Part shown: piece by piece, positions 49,408 through 57,685 of the stretch | Position numbering within the stretch: the stretch's first letter is position 1 | Layout of the letters: each line of letters starts with the position of its first letter | NCBI GenBank assembly: GCA_004102785.1 | Contig: SCEJ01000005.1 | Coordinates: 1 to 64,000 of the forward strand | Reading direction: 5' to 3' | DNA length: 64,000 nucleotides | Origin: Muribaculaceae bacterium Isolate-013 (NCI) | GTDB taxonomy: Bacteria > Bacteroidota > Bacteroidia > Bacteroidales > Muribaculaceae | Notes under the pieces: generated by a model | Database searches by the model: none | Told to the model about the DNA's origin: nothing | The model's input: the letters and a program-made list of their open reading frames with translations, nothing else | Translations under genes and position numbers: made by a program

Positions 49408-50931
49408 TTATGCGTTGTTGCTTTCGGGAGAACCGGCGGAGCCGGATGCAGGGCGTTGCTGCTTTACGCGCGGCAGCGTGAAGATGAATTCGAGTCCGCC
49501 CCCCTTGCGGTTGCGCACCGAGATTGAGCCGCCCATGGAGTTGATTGAGCTTTTCACGATGGGGAGCCCCAGGCCTGTGCCGCCGGATTTGCGCGAGCGC
49601 CCAACATCGATGCGGTAGAAGCGGTCGAAAATGTGCTGCAAGTGCTCCTCGCCCACGCCCACGCCGTTGTCGTAGAATGAGAATGTGTAGAAGTTCTCGT
49701 TGCGTCCGAGCAGGTCGATTCCCATCACAGTGCCTTGCGAGTAGGCCCGGGCGTTCTTCACCAGGTTTGTTATCGCCGAAGTGAGCAGCCCTTCGTTGCC
49801 GCGCACCATGCAGTCGAGTGGCAGGTTGTAGCGGAAATCCATGTCGCCGGTGAGTCCGCCGCCACGCACATCCTCCTCCAGGGTAAAGATGAAGTCGTGG
49901 AAGTTGATGCTCTTTACCGTTATGTTTTTCGAGCCTTCTTCCAGGCGGGTCATGGTGGAGAGGTCGGCGAGCATCCCTACGATGCGCTCCACGTTCTGCT
50001 GTGTTTTCTGGAGGAAGTGTATGCGGTCTTCTTCGGGCATGTCGGGCTGCGAGATTATCATGTCGATATATCCGCGAATGATGCCGATGGGGGTTTTGAG
50101 CTCGTGTGAGATGTTGTTGGTGAGCGCGCGCTTCATCAGGTTTTTCTCGTCGGTGGCCTTGAGGGCTATGATGTGTTCGCGTTCGCGGCGCACATTGGCC
50201 TGCATGCGAGAGTTGTAGATGGCCACAATCTGGCGCGAGATGTCGCCTATCTCGTCGGAGGGGAAGTCGCCCATCGGTATGAAGTCCCTGTCGGCTGCGG
50301 CGCGCCTGGCGAAGTCGTGCAGCAGGGCCACGTTCTTTGCCTGATGCTTGGTGATGAAGAATGCCAGCACGGACCCGACCACGCCCACGCCGAGTATCAT
50401 TATCCAGAATTCGGTGCGTATGCGCAGGGCGCGGTGCACCTCGGGTGTGTAGGGCAGGTAGGTGCGCACCTCAATCTGGCCGTCAGGCGATGTGCGGCTT
50501 GAAAAAAAGAATATTTTCTCTTTGTTCGGGCCGATTGTGATATCAGTGAGTCGCTTTACCTCCGAGCCGTCGACATAGGTCTCATTCTCGGCATGGGTGA
50601 GGTCATCCTCGGATGGCACGCAGGTGCGGAGGTCGCCGATGGTGTAGGTGGCTTCGCCGGTGACTTTGTCGTAGACGGTGATGGAGATGTCGCAGAGGTC
50701 GGAGTTGGCGAAATACCGGTCAACGAAATCCATATACGGCTTCAGCTCGCGCCCCTTTTCGTGGGCGTCGATGATATTGCCCACGGCGAGGCGCACGCGC
50801 TGCTGGAGCATCTCGCGGCGGGATTCCTTTTCTATATGGTATTGCAGCCAGGCGAATCCGAGCACCACAACCCATATGCATGCCAGAGCTGTGAGGAAGA
50901 GCCGGAGCTGGTATCTGATATTTCTTTTCAC
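49408..50931 (-). CDS. Two-component sensor histidine kinase
   Basis: The 507-aa membrane kinase has two transmembrane helices (about 11-31 and 174-195) around a periplasmic sensing domain of about 140 residues. A HAMP region (about 196-250) follows, then HisKA with the phosphorylated His276 in NNISHELKTPIG, and HATPase motifs N (TNLVKNARAYSQ), G1 (DNGVGVG) and GTGLGLPIVKSSI. It starts at GTG 50931, 44 bp after the response regulator stop. The longer frame upstream overlaps the regulator and has no kinase sequence. The signal is unknown. Confidence 0.93.
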   Translation of the reverse strand: MKRNIRYQLRLFLTALACIWVVVLGFAWLQYHIEKESRREMLQQRVRLAVGNIIDAHEKGRELKPYMDFVDRYFANSDLCDISITVYDKVTGEATYTIGDLRTCVPSEDDLTHAENETYVDGSEVKRLTDITIGPNKEKIFFFSSRTSPDGQIEVRTYLPYTPEVHRALRIRTEFWIMILGVGVVGSVLAFFITKHQAKNVALLHDFARRAAADRDFIPMGDFPSDEIGDISRQIVAIYNSRMQANVRREREHIIALKATDEKNLMKRALTNNISHELKTPIGIIRGYIDMIISQPDMPEEDRIHFLQKTQQNVERIVGMLADLSTMTRLEEGSKNITVKSINFHDFIFTLEEDVRGGGLTGDMDFRYNLPLDCMVRGNEGLLTSAITNLVKNARAYSQGTVMGIDLLGRNENFYTFSFYDNGVGVGEEHLQHIFDRFYRIDVGRSRKSGGTGLGLPIVKSSINSMGGSISVRNRKGGGLEFIFTLPRVKQQRPASGSAGSPESNNA

Positions 50932-50975
50932 CTTGCGTCGGAATGTGATGAACGGCGACCTTCTCCTTTGGAGGG

Positions 50976-51671
50976 TCAGATGTCGGATTTGAATCCGTAG
51001 CCGAAGCCGAGACGGGTCTGGATATTGTCGCGGTAAGGGCCGAGTTTGTTGCGCAGACGGGTGATGTTGGTGTCGACGGCTCGGTTGCTGACAGCCACAC
51101 CGAACACTTCGTTCATTATTTCCTCGCGCGAATGTATGCGCTCGGGGTGTGTCATGAAGAAGTGAAGCATGTTGAATTCGCGCGGAGTGAGGTCGATGTT
51201 TTTCCCGTCGATATAGCAACTTTTGTTGTTGCGGTCAAGGCGCAGGGTGCGGAAGGTGATGTCGGGTTCGCGCGGGCCTCTGAGGGCGTGGTCGTGCGCG
51301 CGGTGAGTGCGTCGGAGCACGGCGCGTACGCGCGCTATCACCTCGGCTATGGTGAACGGTTTGGTGATATAGTCGTCGGCTCCGATGTTGAGCCCCATCA
51401 CTGTGTCGTCCTCACTGTTGAGGGCGGAGCAGAATATGATGGGGATGAATTCGGTCTTGGGGTTGTTGCGCACCCGTTTTGCAAAGTCGAATCCGCTCAG
51501 GCGCTCCATCATTATGTCGACGATGATGAGCTGGAAGACAGACAGGTCCATTCCGAGGGCGCTTTCGGCCGAGTCGGCGGTCTCCACTTCATAGCCCTCC
51601 TTTTCAAGTCCGTATTTCAGTATCTCGCAGTAAGACTCTTCGTCGTCAATAACAAGTATTTGGGTTCTCAT
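50976..51671 (-). CDS. OmpR/PhoB-family response regulator
   Basis: The 231-aa regulator has a receiver domain with the acidic pair Asp9/Asp10, phosphoacceptor Asp52 (IIVDIMMERLSG) and the conserved Lys in DDYITKPF. A winged-helix DNA-binding domain follows at about 130-228 (LTPREFNMLHFFMTHPERIHSREEIMNEVFG..NRAVDTNITRLRNKLG). It pairs with the downstream kinase. Its target genes are not indicated; the divergent DUF3737 operon is the nearest candidate. Confidence 0.95.
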   Translation of the reverse strand: MRTQILVIDDEESYCEILKYGLEKEGYEVETADSAESALGMDLSVFQLIIVDIMMERLSGFDFAKRVRNNPKTEFIPIIFCSALNSEDDTVMGLNIGADDYITKPFTIAEVIARVRAVLRRTHRAHDHALRGPREPDITFRTLRLDRNNKSCYIDGKNIDLTPREFNMLHFFMTHPERIHSREEIMNEVFGVAVSNRAVDTNITRLRNKLGPYRDNIQTRLGFGYGFKSDI

Positions 51672-51885
51672 TGTAGTTTGCTGGATAGTTTGTTGTTGTA
51701 GGGGGTTGTGATACAGCTTGTTGTGATGCTATGCCCACGAAGCACCGACTCCGTTTCGGCACACCGGTGCCTACAACGGAGTTTTCCGGTGATAAATTTA
51801 CGGATAATTTCGCAGACAGGATAGGATTTTCGGTGTTAACTTTAGTTAAATTTTTAGTTCTGCTGTAACTGTCTGCTGTTTTTTG

Positions 51886-51893
51886 TAAATTTG
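51886..51893 (+). promoter_or_regulatory. Putative -7 box for the DUF3737-lyase-MATE operon
   Basis: TAAATTTG lies 22 bp before ATG 51916. A clear -33 box is not visible at 19-21 bp. The rest of the gap to the response regulator (51672-51885) is AT-rich without a gene. Confidence 0.5.
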
Positions 51894-51915
51894 TATAAAA
51901 ACTAATTTTCTTAAG

Positions 51916-52806
51916 ATGAGAGAAGAGAGAAATTACACACGATGGGAGGCTCCCGAAGCACTTAAAGAGGTTGACTGCAAGGAGTTCGGAGGGGAACGTG
52001 CCCTTTTTGCCACCGGTGGCCTGGAATTGCGCCGGTGTGTGTTCCATGAAGGGGAGTCGGCGCTGAAGTGCTGCCGCGATATTGTGGCTGACGGATGCCG
52101 GTTCGAGGGGAAATATCCTTTCTGGCATGTTGACGGTTTCAGAATCACTGACTGCGTGTTCACCCCCGGCGCCCGCGCCGCGTTGTGGTATTCGCGCAAT
52201 CTGGTGATGAAGGATACCAGGGTGGATGCTCCGAAGATGTTCCGTGAGATGGAGAACCTTTACCTTGAGAATGTCACCGTGCCCGATGCGCAGGAGACCC
52301 TCTGGAGCTGCCGCGGCGTGACTCTGCGCGATGTGGAGGTGAAGGGCGCCGACTATCTGTTCGCCCACAGTGCCGATATCGACATCGACGGTTACCGCCA
52401 GGAGGGAAACTATTCATTCCAGTATTGCCGCGATGTGGTGATACGCAACGCTGTGATTCACTCAAAGGATGCGTTCTGGGAGACGGACAACGTCACAGTA
52501 TATGACTCTGAAATCGACGGAGAGTATCTCGGATGGCATTCGCGCAACCTGCGCCTGGTGCGCTGCCGCATCAACGGCACCCAGCCGCTGTGCTACTGCG
52601 AGAACCTGGTGATGGAGGATTGCGTGATGGGGCCGGAGTGCGACCTCGCCTTCGAGGATTCATCGCTCCGGGCCACTGTCGTGTCGCAGATTGTGAGCGT
52701 AAAGAATCCCCGCACCGGGTCGCTCAAGGCGCTCAGCATAGGTGAGATTATAACTGACAGGAACATCCTCGCACCGGCCGACTGCCGGATTGAAACCGAG
52801 ATATGA
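51916..52806 (+). CDS. DUF3737 family protein (right-handed beta-helix)
   Basis: The 296-aa protein is made of repeated strands with the recurring pattern of short hydrophobic turns and charged residues (LRRCVFHEG, ALKCCRDIVADGCRFEG, FRITDCVFTPG, LVMKDTRVDAP and so on). This is typical of parallel beta-helix pectate-lyase-like proteins and matches DUF3737. There is no signal peptide, so it is cytosolic. Function is unknown. Its stop overlaps the ATG of the next gene (ATGA, 52803-52806), coupling it to the C-S lyase and the MATE transporter. Confidence 0.88.
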   Translation: MREERNYTRWEAPEALKEVDCKEFGGERALFATGGLELRRCVFHEGESALKCCRDIVADGCRFEGKYPFWHVDGFRITDCVFTPGARAALWYSRNLVMKDTRVDAPKMFREMENLYLENVTVPDAQETLWSCRGVTLRDVEVKGADYLFAHSADIDIDGYRQEGNYSFQYCRDVVIRNAVIHSKDAFWETDNVTVYDSEIDGEYLGWHSRNLRLVRCRINGTQPLCYCENLVMEDCVMGPECDLAFEDSSLRATVVSQIVSVKNPRTGSLKALSIGEIITDRNILAPADCRIETEI

Positions 52807-53969
52807 GCCCCTTCGACGATACTCCGCAGCGCCGTGGCTCAGGCTCCTACAAATGGGACTCCGCCGCCTCGGCCGATGTGATTCCGCTTTGGGTGGCCGA
52901 TATGGATTTCCGCACGGCCCCGGTGGTTGTCGAGGCGCTGCGGCGCCGCGTTGACCATGGTGTGTTCGGCTATACTCTGGTGGGTGAGGATTACTATGAG
53001 GCATTGCGCTCATGGTTTGCCGGGCGGCATGGCTATGCTGTCGACACCTCGCGTGTGATCTATACTTCGGGAGTGGTGCCGGCCATCTCGGCGGTTATCC
53101 AGGGGCTGTGCCGCCCCGGCGACGGAGTGATAGTGCAGACTCCGGTCTACAACTGTTTTTTCTCGTCGATACGCAACAGCGGCTGCCTGCAGCTCGATGC
53201 TCCACTGCAGCGCCGCGACATGCCGGGCGGACGGTTTACGTATGATATGGACTTCGAGGCGCTGGAGCGTGAGGCCGCACGCCCCGAGGCGCGGCTTATG
53301 CTGCTGTGCAATCCTCACAATCCGGCCGGACGGGCATGGCGCCGCGACGAGCTGGAGCGCGTGGCCGGAATCTGCCGCCGCCACGGAGTGACGGTGGTCT
53401 CCGACGAGATTCATTGCGAGCTGACGATGCCCGGGGTGACGTACACTCCCTATGGCACGGTCGACTCCGGAGCCATTGTGTGCCTCTCGCCGTCGAAGGC
53501 GTTCAACACCGCAGGGCTGCAGATTGCCAATATCGTATGTCCCGACGCAGAAGTGCAGGGCAAAATAGACCGCGCCATCAACATCAACGAGGTGTGTGAT
53601 GTAAATCCATTCGGTGTGGAGGGACTCAAGGCTGCCTATACACCGGAGGGGGCGGCGTGGCTCGACGGCCTGCGCTATTATCTGCACGGCAATTATGTGT
53701 TTATGGCCGGCGAGTTCGCCCGGCGGCTGCCGCAGTGTCCTGTCACAGAGCTTGAGGCCACTTATCTGCCGTGGGTCGATGTGTCGGCGCTCGGCATCCC
53801 CGCCGGGGAGCTGGAGGAGCGCCTGGTGAAGGAAGCCGGCGTGTGGGTCAACTGTGGCGAGATGTATGGCGCTCCCGGGTTTATACGAATCAACATCGCC
53901 ACATCGCGCCGGATTCTTGCCGAAGGGCTCGCGCGCCTCTTTTTATGGATTGAGAAAAACAGATTCTGA
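52803..53969 (+). CDS. PLP-dependent C-S lyase/aminotransferase (MalY/PatB family)
   Basis: The 388-aa fold-type I enzyme has WVADMDF (30-36), YTSGVVPAISAVIQ (87-100), the NPHNPAGRAW loop (170-179), SDEIHCELTMPG (200-211) and the PLP lysine Lys232 in LSPSKAFNTAGLQ. Family members cleave cystathionine or cysteine S-conjugates to homocysteine or thiols, pyruvate and ammonia. Which substrate applies is not predictable. It overlaps the DUF3737 gene by 4 bp and abuts the MATE gene. Confidence 0.93.
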   Translation: MSPFDDTPQRRGSGSYKWDSAASADVIPLWVADMDFRTAPVVVEALRRRVDHGVFGYTLVGEDYYEALRSWFAGRHGYAVDTSRVIYTSGVVPAISAVIQGLCRPGDGVIVQTPVYNCFFSSIRNSGCLQLDAPLQRRDMPGGRFTYDMDFEALEREAARPEARLMLLCNPHNPAGRAWRRDELERVAGICRRHGVTVVSDEIHCELTMPGVTYTPYGTVDSGAIVCLSPSKAFNTAGLQIANIVCPDAEVQGKIDRAININEVCDVNPFGVEGLKAAYTPEGAAWLDGLRYYLHGNYVFMAGEFARRLPQCPVTELEATYLPWVDVSALGIPAGELEERLVKEAGVWVNCGEMYGAPGFIRINIATSRRILAEGLARLFLWIEKNRF

Positions 53970-55436
53970 TTGGCTGATATAAGACTTATACAATCGGGTG
54001 CGCCGCTTGATTTCCGTCAGCGGCTGGCGCTCACGCTGAAGCTGTCGTGGCCGGCCATGATGGCCCAGTTGTCGTCGATAATGATGCAGTATATCGACGC
54101 TGCCATGGTGGGGCGCCTCGGCGCTGCCGATTCGGCGGCTATCGGACTGGTGTCAACTACGCTGTGGCTCTTCTGGGGCACCTGCTCTGCGGCAATGGCG
54201 GGATTCTCGGTGCAGACCGCACACCGCATCGGTGCCGGCGACTATGCCGCGGCGCGCCGTGTGCTGCGTCAGGGCATCATAGCCGCACTGGCATTCGGCG
54301 GGATGATGGCGTTCATCGGCATGGCCATAGCCTCGCCGCTGCCGCGCTGGCTTGGAGGGGCGGAGCATATATGTATGCGCGCGTCGGTTTATTTCTTTAT
54401 CTTCGTGGCCGCTCTGCCGCTCCTTACAATGAATTATTTCGGGTCGGCGATGCTCCGGGCCTCGGGCAACATGAAAGTGCCCGGAGGTCTGAATGTGCTG
54501 ATGTGCCTGCTTGATGTGGTGTTTAATTTCTTCCTGATTTTCCCCTCGCGCACGGTGTCGGTGGCAGGGCTGGAGCTGTATCTGCCGGGGGCCGGCTTCG
54601 GTCTGGTCGGCGCGGCGCTGGGCACTGTGGCTGCCGAGATTGTGACGGCATCGCTGATTATGTGGTATCTGTGCTGGCGCGAGAAGGGGCTGGCTGTTTT
54701 CGGCCGTCTGCGTCAGGATGTGGAGCGTGGCTGGAGGGCGTTCCGCCCCGAGCGCAGGGTGATTGTGAATGCCCTGAAAGTGTCGGCGCCGATGTCACTG
54801 GAACATGCCGTGATCTGCGGCGCGCAGATTATGGTAACGGTGATTGTGGCGCCACTTGGGGTGATGGCTATCGCGGCCAACGCCTTTGCCGTGACGGCCG
54901 AGGCGCTGTGCTATATGCTGGGTTACGGTCTCTCTGACGCCGCCTCTACCCTTGTGGGGCAGAGTTACGGCGCCGGGCGCCGCACGCTGGCACGCCAGTT
55001 CGGCTATATCACCGTAGGGCTGGGCATGTTGCTGATGTCGGCAATGGGGGTGGTGATGTATATCTTCGCTCCGGAGGTGATGGCGATACTCTCGCCGGTG
55101 GCCGACATACAGCAGCTCGGCGCCGGGGCTCTGCGTATCGAGGCGTGGGCCGAGCCGATGTTCGCGGCCTCTATCGTGGCCTACGGTGTGATGGTCGGCG
55201 TGGGCGACACGCTCCTCCCCTCGATAATGAATTTCGGCAGCATATGGCTTGTGCGTCTCCCCCTTGCCGCCCTGCTCGCCCCCTCCATGGGGCTTGCCGG
55301 AGTGTGGACCGCCATGTGCGTCGAGCTCTGTTTCCGGGGTGCCATCTTCCTGTGGCGCCTTGTCAGCGGGGCATGGCTGCGCCACGGCCTCAAAACAGCG
55401 TCCGGGCCGCCCCCGGAGGCTACCGACAATGTCTGA
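53970..55436 (+). CDS. MATE family multidrug/cation antiporter (NorM/DinF type)
   Basis: The 488-aa protein has twelve hydrophobic helices in two bundles. It opens [42 protein letters not shown], and the second bundle has [23 protein letters not shown]. Members exchange Na+ or H+ for cationic drugs or metabolites. Translation apparently begins at TTG 53970, immediately after the lyase stop codon at 53967-53969. The next ATG would delete the first helix. The substrate is unknown; the context with a C-S lyase suggests a thiol- or amine-type export, which is inference. Confidence 0.92.
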   Translation: MADIRLIQSGAPLDFRQRLALTLKLSWPAMMAQLSSIMMQYIDAAMVGRLGAADSAAIGLVSTTLWLFWGTCSAAMAGFSVQTAHRIGAGDYAAARRVLRQGIIAALAFGGMMAFIGMAIASPLPRWLGGAEHICMRASVYFFIFVAALPLLTMNYFGSAMLRASGNMKVPGGLNVLMCLLDVVFNFFLIFPSRTVSVAGLELYLPGAGFGLVGAALGTVAAEIVTASLIMWYLCWREKGLAVFGRLRQDVERGWRAFRPERRVIVNALKVSAPMSLEHAVICGAQIMVTVIVAPLGVMAIAANAFAVTAEALCYMLGYGLSDAASTLVGQSYGAGRRTLARQFGYITVGLGMLLMSAMGVVMYIFAPEVMAILSPVADIQQLGAGALRIEAWAEPMFAASIVAYGVMVGVGDTLLPSIMNFGSIWLVRLPLAALLAPSMGLAGVWTAMCVELCFRGAIFLWRLVSGAWLRHGLKTASGPPPEATDNV

Positions 55437-55453
55437 CCGACTGTCTGACAGCA

Positions 55454-55495
55454 AACCGGCAGCGCTCTATGATAAGGCGCTGCCGGTTGGTTTTA
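55454..55495. terminator. Terminator between the MATE and M56 genes
   Basis: AACCGGCAGCGC (55454-55465) pairs with GCGCTGCCGGTT (55477-55488), 12 perfect pairs and an 11-nt loop, followed by GGTTTTA. The genes on each side are convergent. Confidence 0.85.
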
Positions 55496-55524
55496 TGTCG
55501 GAGTGTGTATGATACGGGCGGTGG

Positions 55525-57081
55525 TTATTTGAGGGTAAGGTTCACGGTTTTGGAGCCGTCGGCACCATTTTCGATGTTAATTGAGGCGATGGCGTCGGAT
55601 GCAATGGAAAGCATCTCCTCCTTTGTCACCTGCTTGCCGTTGACATAGTAGGTCACTTTTACGTCGGCGGCCGGAGTGGCGGCCTCAGAGGTGTCGTCGC
55701 CGGTGGTCGTGAAGTTGATAGGGAGGGCGTAGTACACGCTCACGGGCTTCCCTTCCTCGTTTTTGCCGGGGATGAAGTCGGGGAGGCTGCTTACCACACG
55801 GAGCGCCTCGGCATCGACTTCAGGGCCGACGGATTTGAGTATCGACACATCCGATACCTTGCCGGTTTTGGTTACAACGAATTTAACCACCACGCGGCCT
55901 GTGGCGCAGTCGGCGTTCTTGGGGAAGCGGAGGTTCTGCGAAAGATAGTTCATCAGCGCCTGCATTCCGCCGGGGAATTCGGGCATCACTGCCGAGACGC
56001 TGACAGGCTCGTCAGCTTTGTCAGCTTTGTTGTCGGCCACTACTGCCACTTTGGTGGTCTGCGAAGCCGAAACGGCCATTCCTGCCGTTTCGTTGTTTTC
56101 GGAAATAATCGTAACTTTGCGGTCGGGTGCGGGCATTGCCTTCAGCGGCATGTCGTCGGCTTTGACGGCATCGGCCGACAGGGTGATTTCCGACACAGCC
56201 CCGATGGCGCGGGCCACCTGCGGCACCTGGAATAAAGCTACTGCCGCGGCGAGGGCGGGCACAAGCGCGGCGGCGCGCAGAAGGCGGCGGCGCGTTGAAG
56301 ATTTTTGTTTGTACATCATAGTGATACGTTTTTTAAGTTTACTATGGTTGAGGCTGTTGGCAAGTGACGGGAATCTCGCGCCAACAGCCTTTTTTATCAA
56401 CAACATCTGGTAGGCGCGGGCGTCGGCTCCTGAACGGAGCACGGCGTCGTCGGCCTGGTATTCGTGGAGGGCTTTCAGTTCCTCGCGCATCAGCCATGCG
56501 GCGGGGTTGTACCACTGGAAGATGGCCACGAGCTGTCCGGCAAGCAGGTCGAGCCAGTGATGGCGCTCGATGTGGGCGCGTTCGTGGAGGGCTATCAGAG
56601 AGTGACCGCCGCAGTAGTCGGCTTCGCCCATCACCATGTAGCGGCCCCAACTGAATGGGGATACGGTGGGGGTGTCGGTCAGCACCACGGTGTAGCCGTT
56701 GCAGCGGATGTGTCGGCCGCGGCATATCAGGCGTGTCAGGCGCACGGCGGTGATTGCTGTGAGAAGCAGTGCTGCGGCCGCTCCGGCAAGATATACCACC
56801 GCGAGCCATGTCAGCCCCGGCGAGGAGGATTCGGCGCTGTCGGCTATCGTGGCGGTGATAACGCCGATTTCAATGCCGCCGTGCTGCGTGGGGGCCGTAG
56901 CCGTAAGTGCGCTGACGGCATCGGCCGCGGGAACAGCGGCGAACGCCACAATATATATGGCCCACAGCATGACGCGGTTGTAGCGTGCCTGTTTCTCGCC
57001 GGCGAACAGCCATTTGTACATCAGGTAGAGCACGGCGAGCAGCACCGAAGTAACCAGTGAATATGAGAGAATGGCGCCCAT
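55525..57081 (-). CDS. M56 (BlaR1-type) metallopeptidase with C-terminal TonB domain
   Basis: The 518-aa membrane protein has N-terminal helices and the zinc site HERAH (166-170) with a second Glu in LHEYQAD (about 206). A further membrane helix lies near 268-290. A TonB C-terminal domain covers about 365-457 (VMPEFPGGMQALMNYLSQNLRFP), and a final segment (about 475-518, VKVTYYVNGKQVTKEEML) is of unknown role. BlaR1-like proteins sense an inducer and cleave the BlaI-type repressor. TonB fusions of this kind are frequent in Bacteroidetes. ATG 57081 is 4 bp after the repressor gene stop, so the two are one operon. Confidence 0.9.
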   Translation of the reverse strand: MGAILSYSLVTSVLLAVLYLMYKWLFAGEKQARYNRVMLWAIYIVAFAAVPAADAVSALTATAPTQHGGIEIGVITATIADSAESSSPGLTWLAVVYLAGAAAALLLTAITAVRLTRLICRGRHIRCNGYTVVLTDTPTVSPFSWGRYMVMGEADYCGGHSLIALHERAHIERHHWLDLLAGQLVAIFQWYNPAAWLMREELKALHEYQADDAVLRSGADARAYQMLLIKKAVGARFPSLANSLNHSKLKKRITMMYKQKSSTRRRLLRAAALVPALAAAVALFQVPQVARAIGAVSEITLSADAVKADDMPLKAMPAPDRKVTIISENNETAGMAVSASQTTKVAVVADNKADKADEPVSVSAVMPEFPGGMQALMNYLSQNLRFPKNADCATGRVVVKFVVTKTGKVSDVSILKSVGPEVDAEALRVVSSLPDFIPGKNEEGKPVSVYYALPINFTTTGDDTSEAATPAADVKVTYYVNGKQVTKEEMLSIASDAIASINIENGADGSKTVNLTLK

Positions 57082-57085
57082 AGGT

Positions 57086-57466
57086 CTACTGTTTTTTCTG
57101 TTCGATAAGGTCAATGATTTCGCGGAGTTCCTCCACCGAGATTTTCTCCTCCTCCACAAGGGCCGACACGGCGCTTTTGTAGGAGTTGTTGAAGAAGTTG
57201 CGCACCACTTCGGCCAGCGATTTCTCGCGGAAATTCTCGGGAGGCACTGCGGCGCTGTAACGGTGCGATCCTCCGAGCGCCTCGTGCGTCACATAGCCTT
57301 TCTCCTCAAGGTTGCGCACGGTGGTCGACACGGTGTTGAAGTGGGGTTTCGGTTCGGGATAGAACTCCAGCATTTCGCGCACGAACATTGGTCCGCGTTC
57401 CCACAGCAGTTTCATTATGGCGGCCTCCTTTTCGGTCAGGGCCTTGGGTTTTCTTCCGGGTTTCAT
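57086..57466 (-). CDS. BlaI/MecI/CopY-type transcriptional repressor
   Basis: The 126-aa protein has a winged helix (about 6-72). It begins RKPKALTEKEAAIMKLLWERGPMFVREMLEFYPEPKPHFNTVSTTVRNLEEKGYVTHE, as in Penicillinase repressor family members. A C-terminal dimerisation helix follows (FFNNSYKSAVSALVEEEKISVEELREIIDLIEQKK). In the family, cleavage between the two domains by the M56 partner releases the DNA. Two palindromes overlap the promoter just upstream, consistent with autoregulation. Confidence 0.93.
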   Translation of the reverse strand: MKPGRKPKALTEKEAAIMKLLWERGPMFVREMLEFYPEPKPHFNTVSTTVRNLEEKGYVTHEALGGSHRYSAAVPPENFREKSLAEVVRNFFNNSYKSAVSALVEEEKISVEELREIIDLIEQKKQ

Positions 57467-57497
57467 AGTCGGTGAGTGGTTGAAAATCTATCACCGG

Positions 57498-57542
57498 CAA
57501 AGTTAAAACTAAAAATTTAGTTATGCAACTAATTTTTTAGTT
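57498..57542 (-). promoter_or_regulatory. Promoter and two operator palindromes of the BlaI-M56 operon
   Basis: On the minus strand the -7 box TAACTTTG is at 57505-57498 and a TTG -33 is at 57528-57526 (20 bp apart). The palindromes AACTAAAAATTTAGTT (57507-57522) and AACTAATTTTTTAGTT (57527-57542) are 20 bp apart. They sit in the spacer and over the -33 box, so repressor binding would block RNA polymerase. Confidence 0.75.
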
Positions 57543-57570
57543 TTTTTTAAAAAAAAAGCATCTCGCGAAC

Positions 57571-57685
57571 AAGGAGTTTAAGGGGGGTAAGGAATTTAAG
57601 GAGTTTAAGGAGTTTAAGGAGTTTAAGGACCCCCACAAGTCCCACAAGTCCTACCGGTCCCACTGGTCCCACCGGTCCTACCGGC
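57571..57685. repeat. 9-bp-period minisatellite next to miaA
   Basis: There are six units of AAGGAGTTT or close variants (57571-57624). After a short junction come six units of CCCACAAGT/CCYACCGGT type (57632-57685), all with a 9-bp period. The last unit contains the miaA stop codon (complement of 57678-57680). The repeat is not a CRISPR array, because units are contiguous and unspaced. No gene is supported in the remainder of the gap 57543-57570. Confidence 0.85.

Noticed and set aside
50932-51219. N-terminal extension of the histidine kinase frame
   Set aside because: It lies inside the response regulator gene, has no membrane helix or kinase sequence, and GTG 50931 gives the expected N-terminus.
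57571-57685. Possible CRISPR array
   Set aside because: The units are 9 bp and contiguous, with no spacers and no cas genes nearby.
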